Counted from the stretch's first letter, positions 28,187 to 37,305 are shown. The stretch: DNA of 64,000 bases from Rhodospirillaceae bacterium (GCA_016845145.1 JAERTE010000075.1:1-64000), one strand, 5' to 3'. The notes: generated by a model not told the origin, from the letters alone. Numbers and translations are program-made.

Positions 28187-28243
28187 AGCATATTTCGAGA
28201 ATACGGAGACGCTGAGACGCGGCATTCTCGAAATATGCTCTAG
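28183..28243. terminator. Perfect 20-bp inverted repeat between convergent genes, likely bidirectional terminator or palindromic element
   Basis: Arms 28183-28202 and 28224-28243 are exact reverse complements (each begins CTAGAGCATATTTCG on its own strand) around a 21-base loop. Each arm supplies the TAG stop of one gene: hemW on the plus strand, the LpoA-like gene on the minus strand. The arm is AT-rich relative to its flanks. No U-tract follows, so factor-independent termination is uncertain; a mobile palindromic repeat is an alternative. Confidence 0.6.
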
Positions 28244-29823
28244 TTGATCGCCGCCTGGAACGTCCCCGGTGCCTTTTGGATCACCCTGGCATCGCGTTGG
28301 CGCAACTGCATCACCGCCAAACCGCGCTCCGTGACGCCGGATGACAAGAAACGGAATATGCCGTCGCGGCCATCAAACCCACTCACCGTGGTGAGCGTCG
28401 CATCGGAAAAATCGGGTCCGCCCTCGACCTGCGCCAATACAGCCGCCAATGCCGTGGCGTCATAGGCCAACGTGGCGAGACGCGGCGGTGCACTGCCGTA
28501 GGTGTCGCGGTACTGGGCCATAAAGCCTTGCCGCGCGGCGGGATCGGGCGCCGCATACCACCCCCCGGCCAAGGCCGGCTCCGAGCCCAAACCCGGCACG
28601 TCCCACTGGCCGGTCCCGAGCATGCGCACCTTCGACGGATCGATATCGTAAAAAGGCAGCAGCGCCGCCACCGATTGCAAACGCTTGCCGCCGTCGGCGA
28701 TCAACAGCGCTTCAAATGGCAGATCGCCGATGGTTTGCAGGTTTTCGAGGCGCTTCAGAGCTTGGCGCGATACGTCATCGTCGATTTGTTCCAGTTCCTT
28801 GCGTTGCTCCAAAAGCGCCTCGCGGCGATTGTCGTAATCGGCAAGCACGCGGACCACATCGGTAAAATCCTGGGCGCTCGGATCATAGAACCGCGCTTCG
28901 ACAACTTCGGCGCCCATTGAGCGAACCACATCTCGAAGCGTTTCGAATACCGTCACACCGTAATCGTTGTCCGGCGCCAGGGCGCCGAAACGCGTGATGC
29001 CGCGCTGAATGGCATAGGAAACGACGCGCCGCACCTGATCTTCCGGCAAAAACCCCATCGTATAAATTCCGCCGCCACCGACCCGACGGTCTGATGAGAA
29101 CGCAATGACCGGCACATGCGCGGCCCGTGCCGCGGGCGCCACCGCACGAACGGGTCCCGCCAACAGCGGGCCTAAGATAATCTGCGCGCCATCGCCAATC
29201 GCCGTGGCCACCGCCGCTTGAGCACCCCGGGCCGTGCCACGCGTATCAATCGGCAGCAATTCCAGGCGCCGGTCGGCAAAATCAAAAACCGCCAACTGCG
29301 CAGCGTTCAAGAGCGCCTTGCCGATACTCGCGTTGCGCCCGCTCAATGGCAGCAACAACCCGACCCGCACCGTATCCGTGGTTGCCGGTGGCGGCACAAT
29401 GGGCCGCGGTTGCGCAACCACCGCTTCAGGAGCTCGGTTTAAGAGATGCGCCAGTGAAGGCAGGTCCGGTTTCGGCACCGGCTGGCCTGCGCCTTGAACG
29501 GGGGCCTGCGCCGGCAAAGGCGTTGTGCCCGGCTGAAAGATCTGGGCGTTTGGCGACACGGCCCGCTGTGAAGCGACTTGCTGACCGGGCGGGACAGGTG
29601 CGCGGCTCGTTTGCGGACCGGTAATGGGGGGTTTTTGGTGTGAGGGCGGCGTGCCCAATGTTCCTTGGGCGCCACTAGCACTTGTGGTGCTTGGCCGGGG
29701 TTGGGCTTGCAAGCCGCCGCCAGGTCCGATTTGCTGACAACCGGCAATACCGGTAAGAATGACGACAGCCAGAACCGCCATCCATCTTGGCGTCCATTCA
29801 CGGGTGGAGAGAATTCGTGTCAT
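28240..29823 (-). CDS. LpoA-like penicillin-binding protein activator / type 1 periplasmic-binding lipoprotein
   Basis: A 527-residue lipoprotein. The signal sequence ends in lipobox G-I-A-G-C at about residues 25-29, followed by a long proline/glutamine-rich linker to about residue 130. The C-terminal part is a type 1 periplasmic-binding fold: V-R-V-G-L-L-L-P-L-S-G-R-N-A-S-I-G, then F-G-A-L-A-P-D-N-D-Y-G-V-T-V. In enterics LpoA (YraM) sits beside rsmI (YraL) and yraN and activates PBP1a; the same neighbours are present here, though LpoA is divergent from rsmI. LpoA's N-terminal TPR domain is missing, as in other alphaproteobacterial versions. The ATG lies one base from the rsmI GTG start on the other strand; an internal ATG at 29781 is an alternative. 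Confidence 0.75.
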   Translation of the reverse strand: MTRILSTREWTPRWMAVLAVVILTGIAGCQQIGPGGGLQAQPRPSTTSASGAQGTLGTPPSHQKPPITGPQTSRAPVPPGQQVASQRAVSPNAQIFQPGTTPLPAQAPVQGAGQPVPKPDLPSLAHLLNRAPEAVVAQPRPIVPPPATTDTVRVGLLLPLSGRNASIGKALLNAAQLAVFDFADRRLELLPIDTRGTARGAQAAVATAIGDGAQIILGPLLAGPVRAVAPAARAAHVPVIAFSSDRRVGGGGIYTMGFLPEDQVRRVVSYAIQRGITRFGALAPDNDYGVTVFETLRDVVRSMGAEVVEARFYDPSAQDFTDVVRVLADYDNRREALLEQRKELEQIDDDVSRQALKRLENLQTIGDLPFEALLIADGGKRLQSVAALLPFYDIDPSKVRMLGTGQWDVPGLGSEPALAGGWYAAPDPAARQGFMAQYRDTYGSAPPRLATLAYDATALAAVLAQVEGGPDFSDATLTTVSGFDGRDGIFRFLSSGVTERGLAVMQLRQRDARVIQKAPGTFQAAIN

Positions 29824-30761
29824 CGGAAATCCCGGTTCCTTCTTCTGATACCCCTTCCCCAGCGGGCGGCCCCGAGCCTAGCCGTAGGCAGCGGCGGAGT
29901 AAACCGCCAGGGAGCACAGGGAGCGCAACCGGGCTTGTATTGGTGGCGACGCCGATCGGCAATGCCGGCGATATATCGGCGCGCGCGTTGGACATCCTGG
30001 ATGCCGCCGATGTCGTTGCCTGTGAAGATACCCGCGTAACCTCGAAGTTGTTCGCCGTGTACGGCCTGAAAACACCGTTGTGGTCGTATCATGAACACAA
30101 CGCCGCAGGGCAGCGCCCAAAGCTGATCAAACGCCTTAAAGATGGCGAAACCGTGGCGCTGGTCAGCGATGCCGGCATGCCGACCATTTCGGACCCCGGG
30201 TTTAAGCTGATCAATGCCTGCATTGACGAAGGCATTGCGCTGACCTGTGCGCCCGGCCCGTCAGCGGTGACCACGGCACTGGCATTGTCGGGAATGCCGA
30301 CGGACCGGTTTTTCTTTCAAGGTTTCTTGCCGGCGAAAAAAGCGCAGCGCCGCAAGGTACTGGGCGAGATTGGCCAAATCCCGGGCACAATCGTGATTAT
30401 GGAATCTGCCAAGCGCCTGGCGGCCATGCTGGCAGATGCCACCGATGTCTTGGGGCCGCGCGATTGCGCCGTGACGCGCGAGTTGACCAAACGCTTTGAG
30501 GAAGTACGCCGAGGCACACTCAGCGAGCTCGCCGATCATTACGCCGATAACGGGCCTCCGAAAGGTGAGATCACCCTGGTGATTGGGCCGCGTGGTGCTG
30601 ATGATCAGACCGCCTCAGCCGAACAAATCGATGACATGCTGCGCGAGGCGCTTCATACCGACAGTGTCCGGGATGCAGCTACCGAAGTCGCGGCCATGAC
30701 CGGCTGGCCGAAACGCGATGTTTATCAGCGCGCCCTTGCCATCGGGAAGGAACCGGGGTGA
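29817..30761 (+). CDS. rsmI: 16S rRNA (cytidine(1402)-2'-O)-methyltransferase
   Basis: About 314 residues. RsmI transfers a methyl group to the ribose of C1402 in the 16S decoding centre, together with RsmH on the base. Motifs: L-V-L-V-A-T-P-I-G-N-A-G-D-I near residue 40, A-C-E-D-T-R, L-V-S-D-A-G-M-P-T-I-S-D-P-G and P-G-P-S-A-V-T-T-A-L-A-L-S-G. The N-terminus is about 40 residues longer than in E. coli, polar and serine/proline-rich. I prefer GTG 29817, with GGAGA six bases upstream, over a TTG at 29787 that would run deeper into the divergent lipoprotein gene. The stop overlaps yraN by four bases. Confidence 0.93.
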   Translation: MSSEIPVPSSDTPSPAGGPEPSRRQRRSKPPGSTGSATGLVLVATPIGNAGDISARALDILDAADVVACEDTRVTSKLFAVYGLKTPLWSYHEHNAAGQRPKLIKRLKDGETVALVSDAGMPTISDPGFKLINACIDEGIALTCAPGPSAVTTALALSGMPTDRFFFQGFLPAKKAQRRKVLGEIGQIPGTIVIMESAKRLAAMLADATDVLGPRDCAVTRELTKRFEEVRRGTLSELADHYADNGPPKGEITLVIGPRGADDQTASAEQIDDMLREALHTDSVRDAATEVAAMTGWPKRDVYQRALAIGKEPG

Positions 30762-31138
30762 CGCCGCAGCGCGGATCTGCATCGCATCGCCGCCAGGCTT
30801 GGCGCCATGGCCTGTGGGCAGAGACTGTGGCGGCCTGGATGTTACGATTGAAGGGTTACCGCATTTTGGCGCGACGGTTCCGGTCCGGACAGGGGGAGGT
30901 CGATATCGTGGCGCGCAGAGGCGCTGTCATTTGCTTCGTGGAGGTAAAAGCCCGCTCATCACCCGTCGATGGTGAAGTGATATCCGCCCGACAGCGCCGG
31001 CGGATCGAGCGCTCAGCGGAAGTTTTCATGCAGCGTCATCCACAACTCGCCCAACTGGGCTTGCGGTTTGATGCCGTCGTGGTACAGCGCCGGGGCGTTC
31101 CGAGGCACCAACCCGATGCCTGGCGGCTCGGTGACTAA
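30758..31138 (+). CDS. YraN family protein (UPF0102)
   Basis: A 126-residue member of UPF0102 with a predicted restriction-endonuclease-like fold: L-K-G-Y-R-I-L-A-R-R-F-R, then G-E-V-D-I-V-A-R and V-E-V-K-A-R-S, which give the E/D-x-K pattern. Function is not established; the fold suggests nucleic acid cleavage or binding. GTG start overlaps the rsmI stop (GTGA). The pairing with rsmI is widespread in proteobacteria. Confidence 0.88.
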   Translation: MTPQRGSASHRRQAWRHGLWAETVAAWMLRLKGYRILARRFRSGQGEVDIVARRGAVICFVEVKARSSPVDGEVISARQRRRIERSAEVFMQRHPQLAQLGLRFDAVVVQRRGVPRHQPDAWRLGD

Positions 31139-31259
31139 CGGCAAGACTTGCCCGTTCACGACAAGAAATTGAACAACTTGCTCTTTGTGCCCTCGCTAGG
31201 AGCCTTTACAATAGGGTGATTCGCCGCCATTCGCGAATGGCCCAACTGGAGACGTTTTT

Positions 31260-31865
31260 ATGCTTCGCGCCGAAATTCGAAAACTTTTGATGGTTGTTGT
31301 GCTGGCCGGTACAGCTGCCGGCTTGAACGGCTGCGCCAGCGCGCTCGTCGGAGCCGGTGCGGTTGCCGGCCTGGCCGTCTTCGAGGAGCGCACTGTCAAA
31401 ACGATTGCACGCGATACAAAGATCGGCACTCAGTTGCGGGTAGCGTTGCTGGAGGAAAGCGAACAACATTTTACCAAGGTGGGCATTGAGGTCTTTGAGG
31501 GCCGGGTATTGCTGACCGGCGCCGTGGGCTCGGAACAAATGCGCGCCGATGCTGTGCGCCTTGCTTGGAAAACCAGTGGCGTCAAAGCTGTGCTGAATGA
31601 AATCGGCATTGGCACAAAAACTCTGACGGAGACTGCAAAAGACGCATGGATTACCGCGCAGCTGACCTCGAAGATGACCTTCGACAAAGATATTCATGCC
31701 ATCAACTATTCAACGGAAACCGTTGCCGGAACGGTCTATCTGATCGGCATTGCCCAAAACCAGGCGGAGCTTGATCGTGTCGTCGCCCACGCCCGCAGTG
31801 TCGGATACGTGCGCAAGGTCATCTCTCATGTCCGGGTCAAGAAGGGTGACGAGGCTGCCAAGTGA
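31260..31865 (+). CDS. BON-domain lipoprotein (DolP/YraP-like)
   Basis: A 201-residue lipoprotein with signal peptide and lipobox L-N-G-C at about residues 22-25. Two BON domains follow (about 50-115 and 125-195), each with the strand-turn pattern G-I-E-V-F-E-G-R-V-L-L-T-G and E-T-V-A-G-T-V-Y-L-I-G. E. coli DolP (YraP) has this architecture, sits in the same locus and supports outer-membrane integrity and BAM function. Its stop overlaps the GTG start of the next gene by four bases. About 120 bp separates it from yraN, so it may have its own promoter. Confidence 0.85.
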   Translation: MLRAEIRKLLMVVVLAGTAAGLNGCASALVGAGAVAGLAVFEERTVKTIARDTKIGTQLRVALLEESEQHFTKVGIEVFEGRVLLTGAVGSEQMRADAVRLAWKTSGVKAVLNEIGIGTKTLTETAKDAWITAQLTSKMTFDKDIHAINYSTETVAGTVYLIGIAQNQAELDRVVAHARSVGYVRKVISHVRVKKGDEAAK

Positions 31866-32707
31866 CATCGGACTCACCCCTCCCAGGCCCATCAATCGTT
31901 GACGCTCTCGCGGCGCTCGGCGATCAATCGGACGATGCCATTGATCTTGCCGAGGCGGCGTTGCTGTTGGCCCTAGCCAAGCGCCCGGAAATGGCGCTCG
32001 CGCCTTATATCCGACACCTCGATCAGCTGGTCGCCGCGGTGAGTGATTATGCCGGTCGTGATGACACCTTGGACCGTCGCCACGAAGCGTTGGTTCAAAT
32101 CATTGCACGGCAGTTCGGCTATACCGGCACGACGCGGGCATTCGATACACTGGACGGCGCCGATCTCATGCGGGTCATCGACCGGCGCTCAGGCTTACCG
32201 GTGACGCTGGGCATTCTATACATCGACGTGGCGCGAAAGTTGGGCTGGGCCGCTTGCGGCATTAATTTTCCGGGCCGTTTTCTGGTGCGGCTGGAGGCCC
32301 ATGGCGAGCGCCGGATCATCGATCCGTTCGAGCGCGGCGCCGCTGTCGACCCGGTCGGGCTTCGCAGGCGGCTCAAAGATATCGCCGGCGACGATGCAGA
32401 ATTGAAGCCGGGGTATTTTGACGCGCTTTCAGCGCGTGATGTGCTGCTGCGGCTGCAAGCAAATATCCGCGTCCGGCTGGTGGCCAAACAAAATTGGCGT
32501 GACGCCATCGACGTGGTTGAGCGCATGCTGCTGGTGGCCCCCGACAGGCCCGATCTTTGGCGTGAGCAAGGCGTACTGCAGGCACGGCTTGACGAAGTGC
32601 CGGCAGCCATTGCATCACTGGAAGAATCACTTCGCCACGGCGGCCCGGACCCCGACCGCTACGAAACAACCGCCCTGATCCAAGAGCTGCGCCAGCGACT
32701 CTCGTAA
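31862..32707 (+). CDS. SirB1 family protein (transglutaminase-like plus TPR)
   Basis: A 281-residue protein of the SirB1/transglutaminase-like family. The core has F-G-Y-T-G and [17 protein letters not shown], followed by [10 protein letters not shown] and [12 protein letters not shown]-like helices fill the C-terminus ([13 protein letters not shown]). The catalytic Cys of true transglutaminases is replaced in the N-F-P-G-R-F-L-V motif, so enzymatic activity is unlikely. Function is not established. It starts at a GTG overlapping the BON gene stop. Confidence 0.82.
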   Translation: MTSDSPLPGPSIVDALAALGDQSDDAIDLAEAALLLALAKRPEMALAPYIRHLDQLVAAVSDYAGRDDTLDRRHEALVQIIARQFGYTGTTRAFDTLDGADLMRVIDRRSGLPVTLGILYIDVARKLGWAACGINFPGRFLVRLEAHGERRIIDPFERGAAVDPVGLRRRLKDIAGDDAELKPGYFDALSARDVLLRLQANIRVRLVAKQNWRDAIDVVERMLLVAPDRPDLWREQGVLQARLDEVPAAIASLEESLRHGGPDPDRYETTALIQELRQRLS

Positions 32708-32723
32708 TCCCGGTCCCGCCAGA

Positions 32724-32769
32724 GAAAGCCCAGGAAAAGCCCAGGAAAGCCCAGGAAAGCCCCAGGAAA
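32724..32769 (+). repeat. Tandem Shine-Dalgarno-containing repeat in the gshB leader
   Basis: Four imperfect 10-11 bp copies of the unit AAAGCCCAGGA run from 32724 to 32769. AGGA occurs at 32732, 32743, 32753 and 32764; the last is seven bases from the gshB ATG at 32775. The array could change copy number by slippage and so alter translation initiation. Confidence 0.7.
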
Positions 32770-32774
32770 AAACC

Positions 32775-33716
32775 ATGTCCCTAAAAGTCGCCATTCAAAT
32801 GGATCATGTCGCCAGCATCGATATTTCCGGCGATTCTACTTTCGTGCTCGCCCTGGAGGCGCAAACGCGCGGCTACGAGCTGTTGCATTATGAACCGGGT
32901 CGGCTGGCGATGCGCGACGGCCGCGTCATCGCCAGCGCCGAGCCCATGAGCGTGCACCGTGAGGTCGGCAACCACTTCACCCTGGGCGAAGCGTTCGAGA
33001 TTGACCTCGCCGACGTGGATGTCGTGCTGATGCGCCAGGACCCACCCTTCGATATGGCCTACATCACGGCAACGCACATGCTCGAACACATCCACCCCGA
33101 TACTTTGGTGGTCAACGATCCGCGCGAAGTCCGCAACGCGCCGGAGAAAATCTTCGTCACGCGCTTTCCTGAATTCATGCCGCCGACGTTGATCGCCTCC
33201 GACCGCGATCACATTTTGGCGTTCCGCGAAGAGCACCAAGATATCATCGTCAAACCGCTTTACGGCAACGGCGGCGCGGGCGTTTTTCACATCACGCCCG
33301 GTGATGAAAACCTGAATGCGCTTTTGGAGATGTTCTCCGAGAGTTTCCGTGAGCCGATCATCGTGCAGAAATACCTGCCCGCCGTGCGCGAGGGCGACAA
33401 ACGCATTATCCTGGTCGATGGCGAGCCCGTCGGCGGTACCAACCGCGTCCCGGCGGAAGGCGAGGCGCGCTCCAACATGCATGTCGGCGGCCAGCCGGTG
33501 AAAACGCAACTGACGGCCCGTGAGCACGAAATCTGCGAAGCGCTCGGGCCCGAGCTGAAAAAACGCGGCCTGATTTTCGTCGGCATCGACGTCATCGGCG
33601 GGCTGATGACCGAAATCAACGTCACCTCACCGACCGGCATTCAAGAGATCAACCGGTTCAACGACGTCACGCTGGAAGCCGATATCTGGGATGCCATTGA
33701 GGCCAAACTACCCTGA
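32775..33716 (+). CDS. gshB: Glutathione synthetase
   Basis: A 313-residue ATP-grasp ligase that joins gamma-glutamylcysteine and glycine. N-terminal V-A-I-Q-M-D-H-V and [14 protein letters not shown] region define the substrate domain; [14 protein letters not shown] and [13 protein letters not shown] form the ATP and metal sites. Length matches E. coli GshB. The leader carries tandem AGGA repeats. gshA is not in the window. Confidence 0.96.
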   Translation: MSLKVAIQMDHVASIDISGDSTFVLALEAQTRGYELLHYEPGRLAMRDGRVIASAEPMSVHREVGNHFTLGEAFEIDLADVDVVLMRQDPPFDMAYITATHMLEHIHPDTLVVNDPREVRNAPEKIFVTRFPEFMPPTLIASDRDHILAFREEHQDIIVKPLYGNGGAGVFHITPGDENLNALLEMFSESFREPIIVQKYLPAVREGDKRIILVDGEPVGGTNRVPAEGEARSNMHVGGQPVKTQLTAREHEICEALGPELKKRGLIFVGIDVIGGLMTEINVTSPTGIQEINRFNDVTLEADIWDAIEAKLP

Positions 33717-33800
33717 TCTCTGTAATACGATTGCACGTTTTAGTCGGTAGATTCACTTTTTGTACCCGCTAAACTTCTGGCCACTGAGCTGGAGGTTTTG

Positions 33801-35417
33801 ATGGTTGCGCATATTCCCACTGTCGCATTCGAAGGTATTTCCGTCGTTGATATCGACGTGCAGGTGCAGGCCGCACCCGGGTTGCCGGCATTTACCATTG
33901 TCGGTTTGCCGGACAAGGCAGTGGGTGAGAGCCGCGAGCGGGTGCGCGCCGCCCTGCACGCGCTCGGGCTGGCTCTGCCGCCGAAACGCATTGTCGTCAA
34001 TCTGTCGCCGGCGGATCTGCTTAAGGAAGGTGGACATTACGACCTGCCCATCGCGCTCGGGCTTCTGGCCGTCATTGGGGTGGTGCCAGTTGACGAGGTG
34101 GCGCGCTATGTGGCGCTTGGCGAATTGGCGCTGGATGGCTCACTGGCGAACGTCAGCGGCGTGCTGCCGGCGGCGGTCCATGCGGCGGGGCGCGAAATGG
34201 GCCTCATATGTCCGGCCGGGCAGGGCGGCGAGGCCGCGTGGGCTGGCAACGGCGATGTATTGGCCCCCAACAACCTGCTGCAGGTTATCAACCACTTCAA
34301 AGGCAGTCAGGTCTTGGCCCAGCCATTGAAGCCGACGTTGGCCGCCGGGTGTGATCGAAACGCTCTCGATCTTGCCGATGTGAAAGGGCAGGAATCCGCC
34401 AAACGTGCATTGGAAATTGCCGCCGCCGGGGGCCACAACTTGCTGATGACCGGTCCGCCGGGCGCGGGCAAGTCCATGCTCGCGGCGCGGCTGGCGGACC
34501 TGCTCCCGCCTCTGGAGGCCTCTGAGGTTCTGGAAGTGAGCATGATCCAGAGCCTTGCCGGAGAGCTGGATGGGGGGCAGCTGACGGACAAGCGCCCGTT
34601 TCGCGACCCGCATCATTCGGCCTCCATGGCGGCACTTGTGGGGGGTGGCCATAAGGCCAAACCCGGCGAAATGTCGTTGGCGCATCTGGGTGTGTTGTTT
34701 TTGGATGAACTGCCGGAGTTCGATCGCCGCGCCTTGGAGGCATTGCGTCAACCGCTGGAGACGGGGCGGGTTTCGGTGGCGCGGGCCAATGCGCATGTCA
34801 CCTACCCGGCGCGGGTGCAGCTCGTCGGCGCGATGAATCCGTGCCGCTGCGGCCATTTCGGTGACCCCGCGCGGGCCTGCACGCGGGCACCGAAATGTGC
34901 CGAGAGCTACCAGAGCCGGTTGTCCGGGCCCTTGGTCGATCGGTTCGATCTCCACATTGAGGTGCCGCCGGTGCCGCCTGTTGATCTTGGCATTGCACCC
35001 GCCGGTGAGGCTTCCGCCGCCGTCGCCGGGCGCGTCGCCGAAGCGCGCGCAGCTCAGCGCCGGCGTCTGGTCGAACGCGATGGCGCGCAGAACAGTGCCA
35101 GGGGTAACGCCGGGGGTAACGCCGGGGGTAACACCGGGGGTAACGCCAGGAATAACATCAGAGATAATGCGAGCGTTCCTGATGCACTGCTGGCAGAGAT
35201 CGCCGACCCGGACCCCGAAGGCCGGCGGTTGCTGGTCGAGGCCTGCGAGCGGTTCCATATAACCGCACGCGGCTATCATCGGGTGTTGCGCGTTTCGCGC
35301 ACCATCGCCGACCTGGCCGGCTCGGCAACCATCTCCAGAGCCCACATCGCCGAGGCGCTCGCCTACCGCCGCATGGAGCCATTACGCGATACGTCTCCGT
35401 TGCGGGCCGTCGGGTAG
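33801..35417 (+). CDS. comM: YifB/ComM family Mg chelatase-like AAA ATPase
   Basis: A 538-residue AAA+ protein. The N-terminal lon-protease-like fold (G-L-P-D-K-A-V-G-E-S-R-E-R-V-R-A-A-L) precedes Walker A G-P-P-G-A-G-K-S-M-L at about residue 218, Walker B V-L-F-L-D-E-L-P-E-F, and the zinc-like C-R-C-G-H-F-G-D segment. In naturally competent bacteria ComM is a hexameric helicase for branch migration of incoming DNA; homologues occur widely in non-competent species. A 12-bp minisatellite (35101-35148) encodes an extra glycine/asparagine-rich stretch, G-N-A-G repeated, between the AAA core and the C-terminal helical domain; most homologues have a shorter linker. ATG 33801 has GGAG six bases upstream. 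Confidence 0.93.
   Translation: MVAHIPTVAFEGISVVDIDVQVQAAPGLPAFTIVGLPDKAVGESRERVRAALHALGLALPPKRIVVNLSPADLLKEGGHYDLPIALGLLAVIGVVPVDEVARYVALGELALDGSLANVSGVLPAAVHAAGREMGLICPAGQGGEAAWAGNGDVLAPNNLLQVINHFKGSQVLAQPLKPTLAAGCDRNALDLADVKGQESAKRALEIAAAGGHNLLMTGPPGAGKSMLAARLADLLPPLEASEVLEVSMIQSLAGELDGGQLTDKRPFRDPHHSASMAALVGGGHKAKPGEMSLAHLGVLFLDELPEFDRRALEALRQPLETGRVSVARANAHVTYPARVQLVGAMNPCRCGHFGDPARACTRAPKCAESYQSRLSGPLVDRFDLHIEVPPVPPVDLGIAPAGEASAAVAGRVAEARAAQRRRLVERDGAQNSARGNAGGNAGGNTGGNARNNIRDNASVPDALLAEIADPDPEGRRLLVEACERFHITARGYHRVLRVSRTIADLAGSATISRAHIAEALAYRRMEPLRDTSPLRAVG
35101..35148 (+). repeat. 12-bp minisatellite inside comM
   Basis: Four tandem units of GGGGTAACGCCG (third with one substitution, fourth with one) lie in frame, followed by a decayed fifth unit to 35160. 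They encode glycine/asparagine-rich repeats. Because the period is a multiple of three, length changes keep the frame. Confidence 0.85.
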
Positions 35418-35418
35418 A

Positions 35419-37305
35419 TTAACTCCGCAAGAAAAAGTCGCCCGCCTCTACATCGGTCATATTGACGCCGATGATATCAGCGATTTGATACGAGTTCGCG
35501 TTGGTCATCGCCGAAGCGTCGTCGGTGTAATAAACATCGACACCGTCGGTGCCGCTGTTGGCACCGAACACCACGACCGCTGGGCCCGCGTCACCACCCC
35601 CGGCATCCAGCGGCGTCGCGCTCAAGGATGTTTGGGCAAATTCGAAATAAGTATCACCCGCCGCCAACGTGCCCGTTGTGCCGAATCCGAAATCAGTATC
35701 CGATAACCCAAAGGTATCCGCGTCCGCCGCGCTGTAATCACTGATGGTATCGGAACCCAAGGATTGGGCGCGGGCCAACGCATCGGCGCCACTGCCGCCG
35801 GCGAATTGGAACTCATCGGCGCCATCGCCACCTGCTAGGGTATCGTCGTCCTCACCGCCGGCAATCACGTCATCGCCGGCGTAACCAAACAAATTGTCAG
35901 CGCCCGCCTGGCCATAAAGCGTATCGATACCGGCATTGCCTTCCAAATGGTCGGCGGCATCACCGCCGTAAAGAACGTCGTTGCCGTCCCCGCCATACAG
36001 GCTGTCGGCCCCGGCCTCGCCGTAAAGCGAGTCGTTGCCCTCGCCGCCCCATAAACTATCAGCGCCATCACCGCCCCACAGTGCATCATCGCCATACCCG
36101 GCCGTACCCAAATCAAAACCGAACTCATTGGCAAGCGAGGACCCCGTATCAGGGATGTCGCCATGCATCCGGTCCGCGCCTGCGCCACCCCAGAGGCTAT
36201 CGTCGCCGGCACCGCCGGACATGGCATCCGCTCCACCCGACGCGGTGAACGTGGGGTTGGTGAGTGGGCTGGCCGCGCTGTGAACAGCTGTATCGAGGTT
36301 TGTCGGTGTATCGCCGTAAAGATAGTCATCGCCCGAAAGCGCACCGATGTTATCTTGGCCGCTACCGCCGGCCAACAGGTCCGCTGTGCTTGTGCCCTGA
36401 AGATCGGCGGCGCTGGCCGCAACGGTTGTGGCCACAACGGTATCGCGGCGATCGATCCCACGTTCATCCGACAGGCGCCGCTGGAAATCGAGCTGGAAGT
36501 CATCCCCGCCGGCTTGTGGGCCGAAGTCGAACCCGACGCCAAACGCGGGATCGAGTGGTCCTTCATCAATCGCCGCTTCATCGACTCGAACCTCGAAAGC
36601 CGGGTCAGCGGCTTGCCGGCGTTCCAGATTGGCATCCCCGGCAGCCGACGAAGGCCGGCCCGCGAGCGTCAATTCAAACGGTGTATCGGGCTCATCCCGG
36701 CCTGGAGCCGGCTCAGGTGTTAAATCCGGTGTCGGAGAGAGAAACTGCCCTTCGGGCGGAGATGACCACCCCGGCCCGGCCGAAGCTTCCGCCGCGGCGA
36801 TGGCCGCAGACAGTGCCTCCTCTACGTCCGCACCTTCACCCATGGCCACGTCGAAGGCATCCAGAGCGGCGAGCTCGCCGCTGGCCAACTCGATGTGCGG
36901 CAACTGGCGCAGCGCGGCGCGCAGTTGTTCGTCCAAGGCTGAATCGTCATAGGTACCCTGGGCGTCAAATACCAACGGGTCGTCCACGCCCAACAACGCA
37001 TGCAACGCGCGCCCCGATTGCACCATGTCGGGGTTCCAGTCTGCGGGTTTGGGCTGCTCCACCTGTCCCCGTGCCTGCGGTGATCTGGCATTCTCCAAGG
37101 CCACGCGGAGCGCCGCCTTGGTGCCAAGTCCGGCAAAGGCTGCATCTGCCTCGGCGCCGACGGGGTCAAACTCAATTTCATCGGGTGGCGACACGTCGGC
37201 GGGTTTCAGCTCAAGACTGATCCGAGATATGCCCGTCGCGTCCTCTTGCGGCGCTTTCGGTGCGAGCGGCGGGATGAACTTAGAGTCCTGTGAATCCAGG
37301 GGCAT
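35419..37305 (-). CDS. RTX (hemolysin-type calcium-binding repeat) protein
   Basis: A 628-residue acidic protein. Residues about 330-520 hold at least a dozen nonapeptide repeats of the G-G-x-G-x-D-x-L-x type (for example G-G-E-G-N-D-S-L-Y, G-G-D-G-N-D-V-L-Y), which form a calcium-loaded beta roll. The N-terminal 300 residues are low complexity, acidic and proline-rich with no recognised catalytic domain. The C-terminal part (D-T-I-S-D-Y-S onwards) resembles the secretion end of type I exported RTX proteins. No type I transporter genes are nearby. ATG 37305 is chosen over an upstream TTG at 37341; no clear Shine-Dalgarno is seen. It converges on comM with one base between stops. Confidence 0.8.
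   Translation of the reverse strand: MPLDSQDSKFIPPLAPKAPQEDATGISRISLELKPADVSPPDEIEFDPVGAEADAAFAGLGTKAALRVALENARSPQARGQVEQPKPADWNPDMVQSGRALHALLGVDDPLVFDAQGTYDDSALDEQLRAALRQLPHIELASGELAALDAFDVAMGEGADVEEALSAAIAAAEASAGPGWSSPPEGQFLSPTPDLTPEPAPGRDEPDTPFELTLAGRPSSAAGDANLERRQAADPAFEVRVDEAAIDEGPLDPAFGVGFDFGPQAGGDDFQLDFQRRLSDERGIDRRDTVVATTVAASAADLQGTSTADLLAGGSGQDNIGALSGDDYLYGDTPTNLDTAVHSAASPLTNPTFTASGGADAMSGGAGDDSLWGGAGADRMHGDIPDTGSSLANEFGFDLGTAGYGDDALWGGDGADSLWGGEGNDSLYGEAGADSLYGGDGNDVLYGGDAADHLEGNAGIDTLYGQAGADNLFGYAGDDVIAGGEDDDTLAGGDGADEFQFAGGSGADALARAQSLGSDTISDYSAADADTFGLSDTDFGFGTTGTLAAGDTYFEFAQTSLSATPLDAGGGDAGPAVVVFGANSGTDGVDVYYTDDASAMTNANSYQIADIIGVNMTDVEAGDFFLRS

Noticed and set aside
35101-35148. 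Tandem repeats considered as CRISPR
   Set aside because: Units are 12 bp, contiguous and in-frame coding, with no spacers; no cas gene is present.
34140-35345. 401-residue minus-strand frame opposite comM
   Set aside because: Antisense to the AAA core; its proline/glycine/threonine repeats merely mirror the minisatellite.
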